64,000 bases of DNA, from assembly GCA_039794565.1 (NCBI GenBank), contig JAUQVX010000006.1:1-64000 (forward strand). Direction: 5' to 3'. The stretch is from Gloeomargarita sp. SRBZ-1_bins_9. Lineage in GTDB: Bacteria; Cyanobacteriota; Cyanobacteriia; Gloeomargaritales; Gloeomargaritaceae. Positions within the stretch are counted from its first letter, which is position 1. Each line of letters opens with the position of its first letter. A program made the position numbers and the translations under genes. This document shows, one piece after another, positions 7,809 through 18,957 of this stretch. The notes beneath the pieces are model-generated. The model saw only the letters and a program-made list of their open reading frames with translations. It made no database searches and was not told the DNA's origin.

Positions 7809-7967
7809 TGGTGGCGATTAACCCGGCGGGTCAAATACAAAAATGGCTGACCCAGGGTGGAAGTCCAACTGCGCCGGGAGGGCAACCAATGGGTGGTTTA
7901 CGCCATAGAACGGGAAAGTCGTAGGGTATCCTTGGTAAGCACTGGGGCGCCGCAAAAAAGGCTATAG
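7809..7967 (+). other. Gene-free gap (7606-8011) with a possible decayed coding stretch
   Basis: No intact gene is seen between the FAH gene and 8012. One frame reads WWRLTRRVKYKNG, a TGA at 7848-7850, then 38 open codons that look coding (VEVQLRREGNQWVVYAIE) to a TAG at 7965. A single TGA-to-TGG change would join them. I do not recognise a family; it may be a gene remnant or chance. Confidence 0.2.
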
Positions 7968-8011
7968 TAGGTCAAGGAGCGCCTTCATTTCCGCCTCCAA
8001 GGAGTTTTTCC

Positions 8012-8520
8012 ATGCGAACCTATTACTTTTTGCCCTGGTCACTGGCCCTGCCCTGGTGATGCTCTTGCCCTTAACCGCCCAGACTCAAACCCTTCCCACT
8101 GGCATCCGCTCTCAAGTCGTTGGCACCATCGTTGCTGAAGATTACAACCAACTGGTTCAGCAATACGGTCCCATCAAGTGCAGTCAAATTCAAGTCATGC
8201 TCCAGCCTCGCCCCGCCTCTACGGTTCTGGTTCCGCCGCCCGGCCAAAACACGACCCTATTCCCGATGGAATACCAAGAAAAAGTGACGACCACTGGTAA
8301 TCATCTGGGGCTGGGCTGTAGGTATCAAATCGTGCTTCCCCCGGCCATCACGAAAAACCCTAGCGCCGGTGCCTATCTCTACGCCGTTATCCCCGATCCG
8401 AAGTACCAACAGGTGCTGTTTAATCCTGCGGGTTGGCAAAATCCCCTGACCTTCCCCATCGGTTTGCCCGTTCACCGCACCTTCCGCAATTTTGTTGCCA
8501 GGGATGGACTGATCAAATAG
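8012..8520 (+). CDS. Exported protein of unknown function, frameshifted near its start
   Basis: The ATG at 8012 has an ideal AAGGAG site (7999-8004) seven bases upstream, but its frame ends after 15 codons. The main frame is open through 8520 and begins, without a good start, with a hydrophobic stretch LLLFALVTGPALVMLLPLTAQ. Adding one T to the T5 run at 8027-8031 would fuse the two into a signal peptide of about 25 residues followed by roughly 145 residues of mature protein. A GTG at 8056 and ATG at 8059 are the fallback starts. The mature part has two cysteines (IKCSQ, LGCRYQ) and no motif I recognise. Confidence 0.55.
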
Positions 8521-8543
8521 ATATGCGCCTATGGGTTGGCCCA

Positions 8544-11191
<2,648 letters not shown>

Positions 11192-11222
11192 GGCAGGTTA
11201 TTTCCTCCTCCCTGTTGTGGTT

Positions 11223-11260
11223 AAAAAAAAGGGAAAGCCAGAGTCTGTAGCGGCCTTCCC
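11223..11260 (-). terminator. Rho-independent terminator after xfp
   Basis: On the minus strand a nine-pair stem (GGGAAGGCC with GGCTTTCCC, one G-T pair, 12-base loop) is followed by eight T residues. It lies 15 bases after the xfp stop and before the ldhA start, so ldhA-pgm probably has its own promoter or depends on readthrough. Confidence 0.75.
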
Positions 11261-11275
11261 CCTAGTTGCCCCCCC

Positions 11276-13714
11276 TCAGAACGGCCAGCGCCAGTTGGCA
11301 AATTCCGGCATGTCCGTCCCGTGTTCGTGGGCGTAGTTGCGGCAGTCAATTTGCATATTCAGGAATTTCTCCTTGGCGTGCGCCCCAGCCACCTGTAATT
11401 TGGGCACCCGGTCAATCACATCCATCGCCAGGGAGAACCGGTCAATGTTGTTGGCAATCGCCAGCTCCAAGGGGGTGTTGATGCTCCCCTTTTCCTTATA
11501 GCCCCGCACGTGCAAATTGCGGTGGTTATGGCGCCGGTAAGCCAAGCGGTGAATCAGCCAGGGATAGCCGTGGAAGTTGAAAATGATCGGCTTATCCAGG
11601 GTGAACAAACTGTCAAAATCCCGGTCGCTCATCCCGTGGGGGTGTTCGCTTTCCGGTTGCAGCCGAAACAGGTCCACCACGTTGATAAAGCGAATTTTCA
11701 AATCGGGAAACTCCTGGCGCAACAGGGCCGTGGCCGCCAGGGCCTCCTGGGTGGGAATGTCGCCGCAGCCTACCATCACCACATCCGGTTCGCTGCCCTG
11801 GTCGTTGCTGGCCCAGTCCCAAATGCCCAGACCCTTGGTGCAGTGGCGAATCGCCTCCTCCATGTTCATGTACTGCAGGTGCAACTGCTTGTCGCAGACA
11901 ATCACGTTGACGTAGTTCTTGCTGCGCAGGCAGTGGTCGGCGCATGACAGTAGGGAGTTCACATCCGGCGGTAGGTAAATCCGCGTTACTTTAGAACTCT
12001 TGTTCACCACAATGTCCAGGAAACCCGGGTCCTGATGGGTAAACCCGTTGTGGTCCTGCCGCCAAACGGTGGAGGTAATTAGGATGTTCAGCGATGAAAT
12101 GTCCTGGCGCCAGGGGATTTGGCTGCACATATCCAACCATTTGGCATGTTGGTTGAACATGGAATCGATCACATGGACAAAGGCCTCGTAGGTGGAGAAA
12201 AAGCCATGCCGTCCCGTGAGTAAATAACCCTCCAGCCAGCCTTCGAGGGTGTGTTCACTCAGATACTCCATCACCCGGCCATCCGGCGCCAGCTCCCCAC
12301 CATCGGCGTCTTCCGGGAAATATTCCGCCAGCCAGCACTTTTTACTGGCTTCGTACACCGCATCCAGCTTATTGGAGGTGGTTTCGTCCGGCCCAAACAC
12401 CCGGAAATTATGGGGGTTCAGGGCCATCACATCCCGTAGGAAAGCCCCCAGGGGTTTGGTGTTCATGGCCTCAATCGTGGCCGGCTTAGGGACCTGAATG
12501 GCGTACTTGGAATCCCGGAAATCGGGCATGCGCAAATCCCGCCGCAGGAGTCCTCCGTTGGCGTAGGGGGTCGAACCGAGGCGTTTGGTGCCACTGGGCG
12601 CGGCGGCCATGATGTCCGGTCGGGGTGCCCCCTGCTCGTCAAAGAGTTCCTCGGGCCGGTAGCTGCGCAGCCATTGCTCCAGAATACGCAGGTGTTCCGG
12701 GTTTTTCTTCACATCCGCCAGGGGCACCTGGTGGGAGCGCCAAAACCCCTCAATTTTGTGCCCCCCCACCTCCGCTGGGGCCGTCCATCCCTTGGGCGTG
12801 CGCAGGATGATCACGGGCCAACGGGGACGCACCGGCTGACTGGTGGAGCGAGCCTCCGCTTGGATCCGGTGGATTTCCGTGATGCAGTGGTCCAGGGTGG
12901 CGGCCATCGCCTGGTGCATGGTTTCTGGGTCCGACCCCTCCACAAAGTAGGGCGTGTACCCATAGCCCCGGAACAGGGCCTCCAATTCCTCGTGGCTGAT
13001 GCGGGCCAGGACCGTCGGGTTGTTGATCTTGTACCCGTTCAGGTGCAGGATGGGCAGCACCGCCCCGTCCCGGCTGGGATTGATGAACTTGTTGGAGTGC
13101 CAGGCCGTCGCCAGGGGACCGGTTTCCGCTTCCCCATCCCCCACCAGGGCTACAGCGATCAGATTAGGGTTGTCGAATACGGCCCCGAAGGCATGGGAGA
13201 GGGAGTAGCCCAGTTCTCCCCCCTCATGGATGGAACCGGGGGTTTCCGGGGTGCAGTGGCTGCCGATGCCGCCGGGGAAGGAAAACTGCTTGAAAAACCG
13301 CCGCAGTCCCCGCTCATCCAGACTGCAATTGGGATAAAACTCGCTATAGCTCCCCTCCAGATAACAAGGCCCTAGGAAGCCCGGCGCCCCATGACCCGGC
13401 CCCACGATGTACACCATGTCCTGGTCAAACTTTTTGATCACCCGGTTGAGGTGGGTGTAAACAAAGGCAATGCCAGGGCTGGACCCCCAGTGGCCCAATA
13501 AACGATTTTTAATATGCTCAGGTTTGAGGGGTTGCCGCAGCAAGGGGTTGTCCTGCAGATAGATCATCCCCACCGCCAGATAATTGGCCGCCCGCCAGAA
13601 GGCGTGTAACTGATGGAGTTCCTCCGGTGATAGGGGCGTACCGCTAACAGTGGAACGGGCGGGACCAAAAGCGCTTAGCTCGTTGATATCGGGCTTGATC
13701 GGAGTGATAACCAT
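11276..13714 (-). CDS. xfp: Xylulose-5-phosphate/fructose-6-phosphate phosphoketolase
   Basis: An 812-residue thiamine-diphosphate enzyme that splits xylulose 5-phosphate or fructose 6-phosphate with phosphate to acetyl phosphate and a smaller sugar phosphate. Family landmarks appear in order: [29 protein letters not shown], the GPGHGAPG loop, [25 protein letters not shown] (full block decides the family), the ThDP motif [20 protein letters not shown], and a C-terminal [20 protein letters not shown] chose the ATG at 13714, which has an AGGA site, over one at 13744. It ends at a strong terminator and precedes ldhA and pgm. Confidence 0.95.
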   Translation of the reverse strand: MVITPIKPDINELSAFGPARSTVSGTPLSPEELHQLHAFWRAANYLAVGMIYLQDNPLLRQPLKPEHIKNRLLGHWGSSPGIAFVYTHLNRVIKKFDQDMVYIVGPGHGAPGFLGPCYLEGSYSEFYPNCSLDERGLRRFFKQFSFPGGIGSHCTPETPGSIHEGGELGYSLSHAFGAVFDNPNLIAVALVGDGEAETGPLATAWHSNKFINPSRDGAVLPILHLNGYKINNPTVLARISHEELEALFRGYGYTPYFVEGSDPETMHQAMAATLDHCITEIHRIQAEARSTSQPVRPRWPVIILRTPKGWTAPAEVGGHKIEGFWRSHQVPLADVKKNPEHLRILEQWLRSYRPEELFDEQGAPRPDIMAAAPSGTKRLGSTPYANGGLLRRDLRMPDFRDSKYAIQVPKPATIEAMNTKPLGAFLRDVMALNPHNFRVFGPDETTSNKLDAVYEASKKCWLAEYFPEDADGGELAPDGRVMEYLSEHTLEGWLEGYLLTGRHGFFSTYEAFVHVIDSMFNQHAKWLDMCSQIPWRQDISSLNILITSTVWRQDHNGFTHQDPGFLDIVVNKSSKVTRIYLPPDVNSLLSCADHCLRSKNYVNVIVCDKQLHLQYMNMEEAIRHCTKGLGIWDWASNDQGSEPDVVMVGCGDIPTQEALAATALLRQEFPDLKIRFINVVDLFRLQPESEHPHGMSDRDFDSLFTLDKPIIFNFHGYPWLIHRLAYRRHNHRNLHVRGYKEKGSINTPLELAIANNIDRFSLAMDVIDRVPKLQVAGAHAKEKFLNMQIDCRNYAHEHGTDMPEFANWRWPF

Positions 13715-13811
13715 AACGCCATTCCTCAAAGCGTTTTCTGCCAATGATTTTGCTTAACCGGCTACCGTTGTTAACACTCTAACCCTGCGTTCCTAGAAGG
13801 GCGGGATTAAT

Positions 13812-14573
13812 TTAGATGGGTTTAAGGTTTTTCACCGCTTTACCAATGTACATCAACCGCAGATGGTCGTTGATTTGTACCCGCAAGGCTCCCCGGCGTG
13901 CCGCACCCCTGAGACCCCAAAACAGCAGTTGCCCCAGGGCTAGCCAGTCGCCCCCATTGGTCACGTCAAAACCCCGGTAGAGGATGTTTTGAAAACCGGC
14001 TTGTTGCAAAAACCGAGTGAGTTCGTCCGGCGTAATGAATTTACCCCAGTCATGAATCCCCTGAGGAATTTGCCGGAGGACATCTTCCAACAGCCAAATC
14101 ATGACCACCTGGGATTCCCAGGTGCGGTTAATGGTGTCGAAAAAAAAGAGGCCCCCCGGTTGTAAGACACGGCTGCACTCCCGCACCACCTGGGCCACAT
14201 CCTGCACGTGCTCTAGGACATCTACACAGACCACCACCTGAAACGTGGCGTCGGGATAGGGCAGGTCCTCCCCCCCCCCCACCCGATAGTCAATGGCCAA
14301 ACCCTGGTGCCGGGCGTGTTCCCGAGCAATGGCTATCGAAGGGTCAGAGGGGTCCACGCCACTGACGATGGCTCCCCGCTGGGCCAGAAATTCGCAGGTC
14401 AGACCGCCGCCGCAGCCTACATCCAGCACCCGCACCCCCCGCCAATCCGGGAGAAATTGGTCGAAAAATTGAAAGCGGGCGGGGTTGAGGGCCGCCAGGA
14501 TGTTTAGGGAACCGCCGGGTTGCCACCACTGGTCGGCGTGCCGGTTGTAGTAGGTCAAATCGTTGCGGGGCAT
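13812..14573 (-). CDS. UbiG-like class I SAM-dependent methyltransferase
   Basis: A 253-residue methyltransferase resembling 3-demethylubiquinol O-methyltransferase UbiG. It has the NxxADxWW-like start (YYNRHADQWWQPGG), SAM motif I VLDVGCGGG (about residues 50-58), an acidic GVDPSD loop, and motif post-I VVVCVDVLEHV. Cyanobacteria make plastoquinone rather than ubiquinone, so the true substrate may be another quinone or phenol. I used the ATG at 14573, where homology begins, because the longer reading frame runs through the start of the divergent hpnB gene. The two start codons are only 40 bases apart. Confidence 0.8.
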   Translation of the reverse strand: MPRNDLTYYNRHADQWWQPGGSLNILAALNPARFQFFDQFLPDWRGVRVLDVGCGGGLTCEFLAQRGAIVSGVDPSDPSIAIAREHARHQGLAIDYRVGGGEDLPYPDATFQVVVCVDVLEHVQDVAQVVRECSRVLQPGGLFFFDTINRTWESQVVMIWLLEDVLRQIPQGIHDWGKFITPDELTRFLQQAGFQNILYRGFDVTNGGDWLALGQLLFWGLRGAARRGALRVQINDHLRLMYIGKAVKNLKPI

Positions 14574-14613
14574 GGGGCGAGATAATAAAGGGGGACGTCT
14601 TGACGATAGCAAG

Positions 14614-15795
14614 ATGCTGGGGGTATTGGTGGCGCTGGCGGCATTGGTATGGTTGACCCTGGCCCTAGGACGGGGGCGTTTCTGGCGGGCAGACCAGGTG
14701 TTGCCCACCACGTTCCCTAACCTGCCCCAGTGGCCAGGTGTCGCTGTCTTGATTCCCGCTCGCAACGAAGCCGAAACTTTACCCCAAACCTTGCCCAGCC
14801 TCTGTCGGCAGGACTACGCCGGTCACCTGGAAATTTGGCTGATTGATGACCAGAGCGATGACGGGACGGCAACCATCGCCCGGGAAATCGCCCAGGCCAG
14901 CCGCTACCCCGTGCAAGTCATCGCCGGATCCCCCTTGCCGCCGAGCTGGTCCGGGAAACTCTGGGCGCTGGAGCAGGGTTGGCAAGCGATCCAACAGGGG
15001 CGGGATCAGTTTCAATACGTCCTCCTCACGGATGCCGATATTCGCCATGCCCCCGACAGCATCGCCCGTTTGGTAAGCAAAGCAGAAACCGATGGCCTGG
15101 GTTTGGTCTCCTGGATGGTGCGCCTGCGTTGCGAGTCCGGGTGGGACCGGCTGCTGATCCCGGCGTTTGTGTTCTTTTTCCAAAAACTCTACCCCTTTCC
15201 TTGGGTCAATGACCCCCAGCGTTCCACCGCTGCCGCTGCCGGTGGCTGTATCCTGATTCGCCGCGAGATTTTACACAAGCTGGGGGGATTCGCCAGTGTG
15301 CGGGACGCCCTGATCGATGACTGCACCCTGGCGCAACGGGTCAAAGCCCTAGGGGTTCCCCTGTGGCTGGGGTTGACTGACCAGACGGAGAGTGTGCGCC
15401 GCTACGGTTCCCTGACCCGTATTTGGCAGATGGTGGCCCGCACGGCGTTTACCCAACTGGGCTATTCCCCCTGGTGGCTCCTGGGCACGGTGCTGGGCAT
15501 GGGACTGGTGTACCTGGGACCGCCGGTGGGCTGCCTGGGGGGTGCAGTGACGGGTAAGTGGGGCGTGGCTCTGCTGGGGTTGCTCACCTGGACGCTCATG
15601 GCTACCCTCTACGGCCCGACCTTGCGCCGGTACGACCTGCCCTGGACTTGGGGATTCACCCTACCCCTGGCCGCCGGACTCTATACCCTCATGACCCTGG
15701 ATTCGGCCCGCCGACACTGGCAGGGACAGGGGGGCGCCTGGAAAGGCCGCGTTTACCCCAGGGGTAACTCCGGCTTGGTAGAATTCGGCGACTGA
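14614..15795 (+). CDS. hpnB: Hopene-associated glycosyltransferase HpnB
   Basis: A 393-residue family 2 glycosyltransferase closely matching HpnB, found in hopanoid gene sets. An N-terminal membrane anchor (about residues 2-18, ending in LGRGRFW) precedes VAVLIPARNEAETLPQTL, the nucleotide-sugar aspartates in LIDDQSDDGT and LLTDADIRH, and the HpnB-specific LIPAFVFFFQKLYPFPWVN. AAAAGGCILIRR and the LIDDCTLAQRVK acceptor-site block follow. Three or four hydrophobic segments close the protein. Its exact step in hopanoid decoration is not settled. I chose the ATG at 14614 because the membrane anchor begins there. It overlaps the convergent DUF1816 gene by 43 bases. Confidence 0.88.
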   Translation: MLGVLVALAALVWLTLALGRGRFWRADQVLPTTFPNLPQWPGVAVLIPARNEAETLPQTLPSLCRQDYAGHLEIWLIDDQSDDGTATIAREIAQASRYPVQVIAGSPLPPSWSGKLWALEQGWQAIQQGRDQFQYVLLTDADIRHAPDSIARLVSKAETDGLGLVSWMVRLRCESGWDRLLIPAFVFFFQKLYPFPWVNDPQRSTAAAAGGCILIRREILHKLGGFASVRDALIDDCTLAQRVKALGVPLWLGLTDQTESVRRYGSLTRIWQMVARTAFTQLGYSPWWLLGTVLGMGLVYLGPPVGCLGGAVTGKWGVALLGLLTWTLMATLYGPTLRRYDLPWTWGFTLPLAAGLYTLMTLDSARRHWQGQGGAWKGRVYPRGNSGLVEFGD

Positions 15796-16070
15796 CCGTT
15801 GACACGTAGGGCAGACACCCCATTCGGGTTCTCAACGGTTAGGACTGACGGACGGCACTGGCGAATGGTCCAGGTGATCCCTTCCGCCTGTTCCCCCAGC
15901 AAATCCTCTAAATAACCCGGCTGCGCCGCCTCCGCCTCCTCACGGGTGGCAAAAGGCCCAAAGTAGTACAGGCAGGGGGGACGCTCCGTGCGCATCTCCA
16001 CCCACCAGGCCAAACCAACCCGCTCTAGCACCGCAATAAACAATTCCCGAAACGATTCCTTGAATCTCAT
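15753..16070 (-). CDS. DUF1816 domain protein
   Basis: A 105-residue cyanobacterial DUF1816 protein. The core reads RVGLAWWVEMRTERPPCLYYFGPF, then ATREEAEAAQPGYLEDLLGEQAEGI, the pattern shared by the family. DUF1816 proteins are of unknown role. The C-terminal 25 residues are less conserved and encoded within the end of hpnB on the other strand. The ATG at 16070 begins the conserved MRFKESFRELF helix and was preferred to one at 16106. Confidence 0.8.
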   Translation of the reverse strand: MRFKESFRELFIAVLERVGLAWWVEMRTERPPCLYYFGPFATREEAEAAQPGYLEDLLGEQAEGITWTIRQCRPSVLTVENPNGVSALRVNGQSPNSTKPELPLG

Positions 16071-16215
16071 GGCTCTGTCCCACCCATGACAACGCCAGCT
16101 GCCCAACCCCGAGCGTTTTACCTACGATTCTACCTAAAGTGATACTAAATTTTTGTAACTATTCTTAAACTTTTGTAGCGGGTCACGCCGGCTAAGCCAG
16201 GGATAGAGCCATATC

Positions 16216-17043
16216 TCAGTTGGATATATCAGAGATGGGGGTAATCAGGCGGGCGGGGCGGTGTTGGCGGCGGACTTCGTAGAGGGCCATGCCACAGGCG
16301 ATGGCGGCGTTGAGGCTGGGGGTTTTACCCGCCAGGGGGATACCCAGGGAGACATCGCAGTGGCGGCGCAGATTCAAGGTCAAGCCAGCCCCTTCTGAAC
16401 CCACTGCTAGGGCCACCGCCTGGGCGAATTGCACCTCATACAGGGGGGTCGGGGCCTCCGGCACCAGGGCGTAGGTCCAAAACCCAGCGGCTTTCAGGTC
16501 TTCCAAGGCCCGGGTCAGGTTCACCACCCGCACGACCGGTAGATGGCTAAGGGCGCCAGCAGCTACCTTGGCAACCGTGCTGGTAACCCCCACACACCGC
16601 CGTTGGGGAATAATCACGCCCTGACCACCCATGGCTTCCGTGGTGCGGATGATCGCCCCTAAGTTTTGCGGGTCCATGATGCCCTCGGCCAGGACGACCA
16701 GGGGGTGTGGGTGGGGGCGAATGTGCTCCAGAAATTGTCCTAAATCCCAGTAGCGGTAGGGGCTGACCTGGGCTACTACCCCCTGATGGTTGGCACCGTG
16801 GGTGAGCTGGTCGAGGCGGTTGGCATCCACCTGGTCGATCACCGTGCCCCGCGCTTGCGCCTGGCTGAGTAGGGGTTGAAAGCGGGGATGATAGCGTAGT
16901 TGGGGGAGAATCCACACCCGGTTCAGGGGTTGGTTTTGCTCAAGCGCCGTCAAGACCGTGTGCCGCCCATAGATATAATCCGGGAGTTCCGGCGGTGGTC
17001 GTTTCTCGGGGCGCCGTTTGGGTTTGGGGGGAGGCGTCACCAT
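16216..17043 (-). CDS. rlmB: 23S rRNA (guanosine-2'-O-)-methyltransferase RlmB (SpoU family)
   Basis: A 275-residue SpoU-family methyltransferase. A basic, proline-rich N-terminus leads to the substrate-binding domain that begins YIYGRHTVLTALEQN. The trefoil-knot catalytic domain carries motif 1 MDPQNLGAIIRTTEAMG (about residues 148-164). Motif 2 is VALAVGSEGAGLT, and motif 3 is IPLAGKTPSLNAAIACGMALYE. By homology it methylates the ribose of G2251 in the peptidyl-transferase loop. The ATG at 17043 follows a plausible promoter and was chosen over an ATG at 17100 lying on the transcription start side. Confidence 0.9.
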   Translation of the reverse strand: MVTPPPKPKRRPEKRPPPELPDYIYGRHTVLTALEQNQPLNRVWILPQLRYHPRFQPLLSQAQARGTVIDQVDANRLDQLTHGANHQGVVAQVSPYRYWDLGQFLEHIRPHPHPLVVLAEGIMDPQNLGAIIRTTEAMGGQGVIIPQRRCVGVTSTVAKVAAGALSHLPVVRVVNLTRALEDLKAAGFWTYALVPEAPTPLYEVQFAQAVALAVGSEGAGLTLNLRRHCDVSLGIPLAGKTPSLNAAIACGMALYEVRRQHRPARLITPISDISN

Positions 17044-17081
17044 AAACGGATACAAATACAAAAAAGCGCCAAATCTATTAA

Positions 17082-17109
17082 TGTATAGCGAAAATGACAC
17101 GTTTGCCAG
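17082..17109 (-). promoter_or_regulatory. Putative rlmB promoter
   Basis: CTGGCA (17104-17109) and TATACA (17082-17087) on the minus strand are 16 bases apart and lie about 40 bases before the rlmB ATG at 17043. Confidence 0.4.
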
Positions 17110-17213
17110 GCAGGAGGGGCCAGGGGTGTCGCGCCACGATCCGGTTTGTTTTGCCCAACTATCTCCAGGGATTCAAGTTATAGAATGGCGGGCAGGATGC
17201 GCGTAGGGTGGTG

Positions 17214-17954
17214 ATGAAGGTTTATTTGGTGGGGGCCGGGCCGGGGGACCCGGAGTTGCTGACGGTGCGGGCGATGCGGCTGATTCAGCGGGCGGATGTG
17301 CTGGTGTATGCCGATTCCCTGATTCCGCCGGCGATTGTGGCTTTGGCCCGGCCCGACTGTGAACGTATCCCCACCAAAAGCTTGACGCTTGAGACGTTGG
17401 TTCCCCTGATGGTGGAGCGGGCCAAAGCGGGGCGATTAGTCGTGCGCCTGCATTCGGGGGATGTGAGTATCTACAGCGCCATAGTGGAACAAATCCAGGA
17501 GTTGCAGCAGGCGGGGGTGGCGGTGGAAATCGTGCCGGGGATTGGGTCGTTGCAACTGGCGGCAGCCCGTTTGCAGACCGAATGGACCCTGCCAGGGGTG
17601 GTACAGACTGTGATCCTCACCCGGGCGCCGGGGGTGACCCCCATGCCGGAGAACTTGGCGGACCTAGCGGCCCATCGCGCCACCTTAGCCCTATACCTAA
17701 GTGCCCGCTGGGTGGACCAAGCGCAGGCGGAATTACAAAAACACTATCCCTCGGAAACCCTGGTGATGGTGGGGCATTGCTTGGGGTGGCCCCAGGAGCG
17801 CCTCTGGCTGGTACCGCTGGCGGAAATGGCGGCCCTTACCCAGCAGGAGCGGCTCACCCGCACGACGTTATATGTCATCAGTCCCGTCCTGGGGGCTGCG
17901 GCGAGTCGTTCCTGTTTGTATCACCCCCAGCACCGCCATTTGTTCCGGCCTTAG
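17214..17954 (+). CDS. cobM: Precorrin-4 C11-methyltransferase
   Basis: A 246-residue SAM-dependent tetrapyrrole methylase of the CobM/CbiF type, which methylates C-11 of precorrin-4 (or cobalt-precorrin-4) during corrin ring synthesis. It opens with VYLVGAGPGDPELLTVRAMRLI, then VLVYADSLIPP, the HSGDVSIYSAIVEQ loop that contacts SAM, and VEIVPGIGSLQLAAA. Next comes LPGVVQTVILTRAPGVTPMP, diagnostic for CobM. A WPQERLWLVPL segment is typical of the tail. GTG codons at 17208 and 17211 are alternatives to the ATG. It overlaps the convergent DUF3727 gene by four bases. No other cob/cbi gene is in the window. Confidence 0.93.
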   Translation: MKVYLVGAGPGDPELLTVRAMRLIQRADVLVYADSLIPPAIVALARPDCERIPTKSLTLETLVPLMVERAKAGRLVVRLHSGDVSIYSAIVEQIQELQQAGVAVEIVPGIGSLQLAAARLQTEWTLPGVVQTVILTRAPGVTPMPENLADLAAHRATLALYLSARWVDQAQAELQKHYPSETLVMVGHCLGWPQERLWLVPLAEMAALTQQERLTRTTLYVISPVLGAAASRSCLYHPQHRHLFRP

Positions 17955-18532
17955 TCGTCCAGGTCGTCGAGCAGTTGGGCTTCTAGCCGCGGGCCGATAC
18001 GGGCCATTTCCTCCGCCGACAGGGGTTCCGGCTGACCGTCGCTGTTGAGGCGGGCGAAAAATAGCAGCGGTTCAATGGGGGTGTACACCCCGTAGCGGCG
18101 ACCCTCGTAGTAGAAAACCCCCAGTTCCTGAAACTCCTCGGATTCGATTTCCCCGTCCTGGTTTTCGTAGTCCAAAAATAGGGTTTCTGTCTCCTGCAGT
18201 TGGGGCAGTTCCCCCTGGGCGGTCAGGGTGAGGGCCGTATCCAGGAGCTTGAGATTCTGTTCCGCCAGAATGTCCCGAGCGATGGGGAAAATTTTGGCTA
18301 GTTCCTCCTCGTCCAGGTCCAGGAGGGTGTCTTCCGCCTCGTTCCAGGCGAACAATTCCACCGGGGTATCCACGGGCAACAGCAGGAGATAGGGACGTTC
18401 GTCCACCTCCAGGGTGCGGTCCACATAACACGCCAGGGACCGGCCCTGGTCATCCACCAGAACCACCTGCGCCGGGATGTCAAAGCGATGTTGGGAATTG
18501 CGACCCATAGGTTTCTCCAGAACGACAGACAT
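17951..18532 (-). CDS. DUF3727 domain protein
   Basis: A 193-residue acidic protein of the cyanobacterial and plastid DUF3727 family. It begins with a VVLVDDQGRSLACYVDRTLEV segment resembling DUF1292. A loop rich in Asp and Glu follows (AEDTLLDLDEEELAKIFPIAR). The conserved core is FLDYENQDGEIESEEFQELGVFYYEGRRYGVYTPIEPLLFFAR (residues about 118-161). No enzymatic motif is seen and the function is unknown. Its start lies 53 bases inside the upstream ruvX gene in another frame; an internal ATG at 18508 would reduce the overlap to 29 bases. Confidence 0.82.
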   Translation of the reverse strand: MSVVLEKPMGRNSQHRFDIPAQVVLVDDQGRSLACYVDRTLEVDERPYLLLLPVDTPVELFAWNEAEDTLLDLDEEELAKIFPIARDILAEQNLKLLDTALTLTAQGELPQLQETETLFLDYENQDGEIESEEFQELGVFYYEGRRYGVYTPIEPLLFFARLNSDGQPEPLSAEEMARIGPRLEAQLLDDLDD

Positions 18533-18938
18533 GGGGTTGTTGGCTCAGCCACTGTTGGAGGATGAGGATGGCCGCCTGCTGGTCCAGCGCCGCCCGATAG
18601 TCCCTTTCCGACCGAAAGCGCCGCCGGTCCAGTTGCTGCGCCGCTGCCCAAGACGTGAGGACCTCATCGACGTAAACGACCGGCAGTCCCAGATACTGCC
18701 CCAAGTAATCCCCCCGTTTCTGGGTAAATCGGGTTTGGGGGCTGGCACGACCATCGGGATAGCGGGGCAGCCCCACCACCAACACCTGAGGACGTCGCTG
18801 TTGGACCAAACGGGCCAGTTCCTGGGGAGCTGTCGGCCACGTCAGCGTCGGCAAACCCGTCACCACTAAGCCGGTGGGGTCGTTGATGGCTACCCCAATC
18901 CGTTTGCGACCAATATCCAGACCCAAACCAACAACCAT
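18480..18938 (-). CDS. ruvX: RuvX/YqgF putative Holliday junction resolvase (pre-16S rRNA nuclease)
   Basis: A 152-residue RNase H-fold protein of the YqgF family, reported both as a Holliday-junction resolvase and as the nuclease that matures 16S rRNA 5' ends. It has the first catalytic block GLDIGRKRIGVAI (about residues 5-17), VLVVGLPRYPDGR, the second acidic residue in VVYVDEVLTSWAA, and RRRFRSERDYRAALDQQAAILILQQWL near the end, with the last aspartate. I used the ATG at 18938, two codons before the catalytic block, rather than a longer frame. It sits between an acetyltransferase gene and DUF3727 on the same strand. Confidence 0.88.
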   Translation of the reverse strand: MVVGLGLDIGRKRIGVAINDPTGLVVTGLPTLTWPTAPQELARLVQQRRPQVLVVGLPRYPDGRASPQTRFTQKRGDYLGQYLGLPVVYVDEVLTSWAAAQQLDRRRFRSERDYRAALDQQAAILILQQWLSQQPHVCRSGETYGSQFPTSL

Positions 18939-18957
18939 GCCGATTGGTCTCTTAGGG

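Noticed and set aside
7809-7967. IS1-type transposase fragment
   Set aside because: The WVVYAIERES segment recalls IS1 transposase, but the surrounding residues and the lack of terminal repeats or target duplications do not support it.
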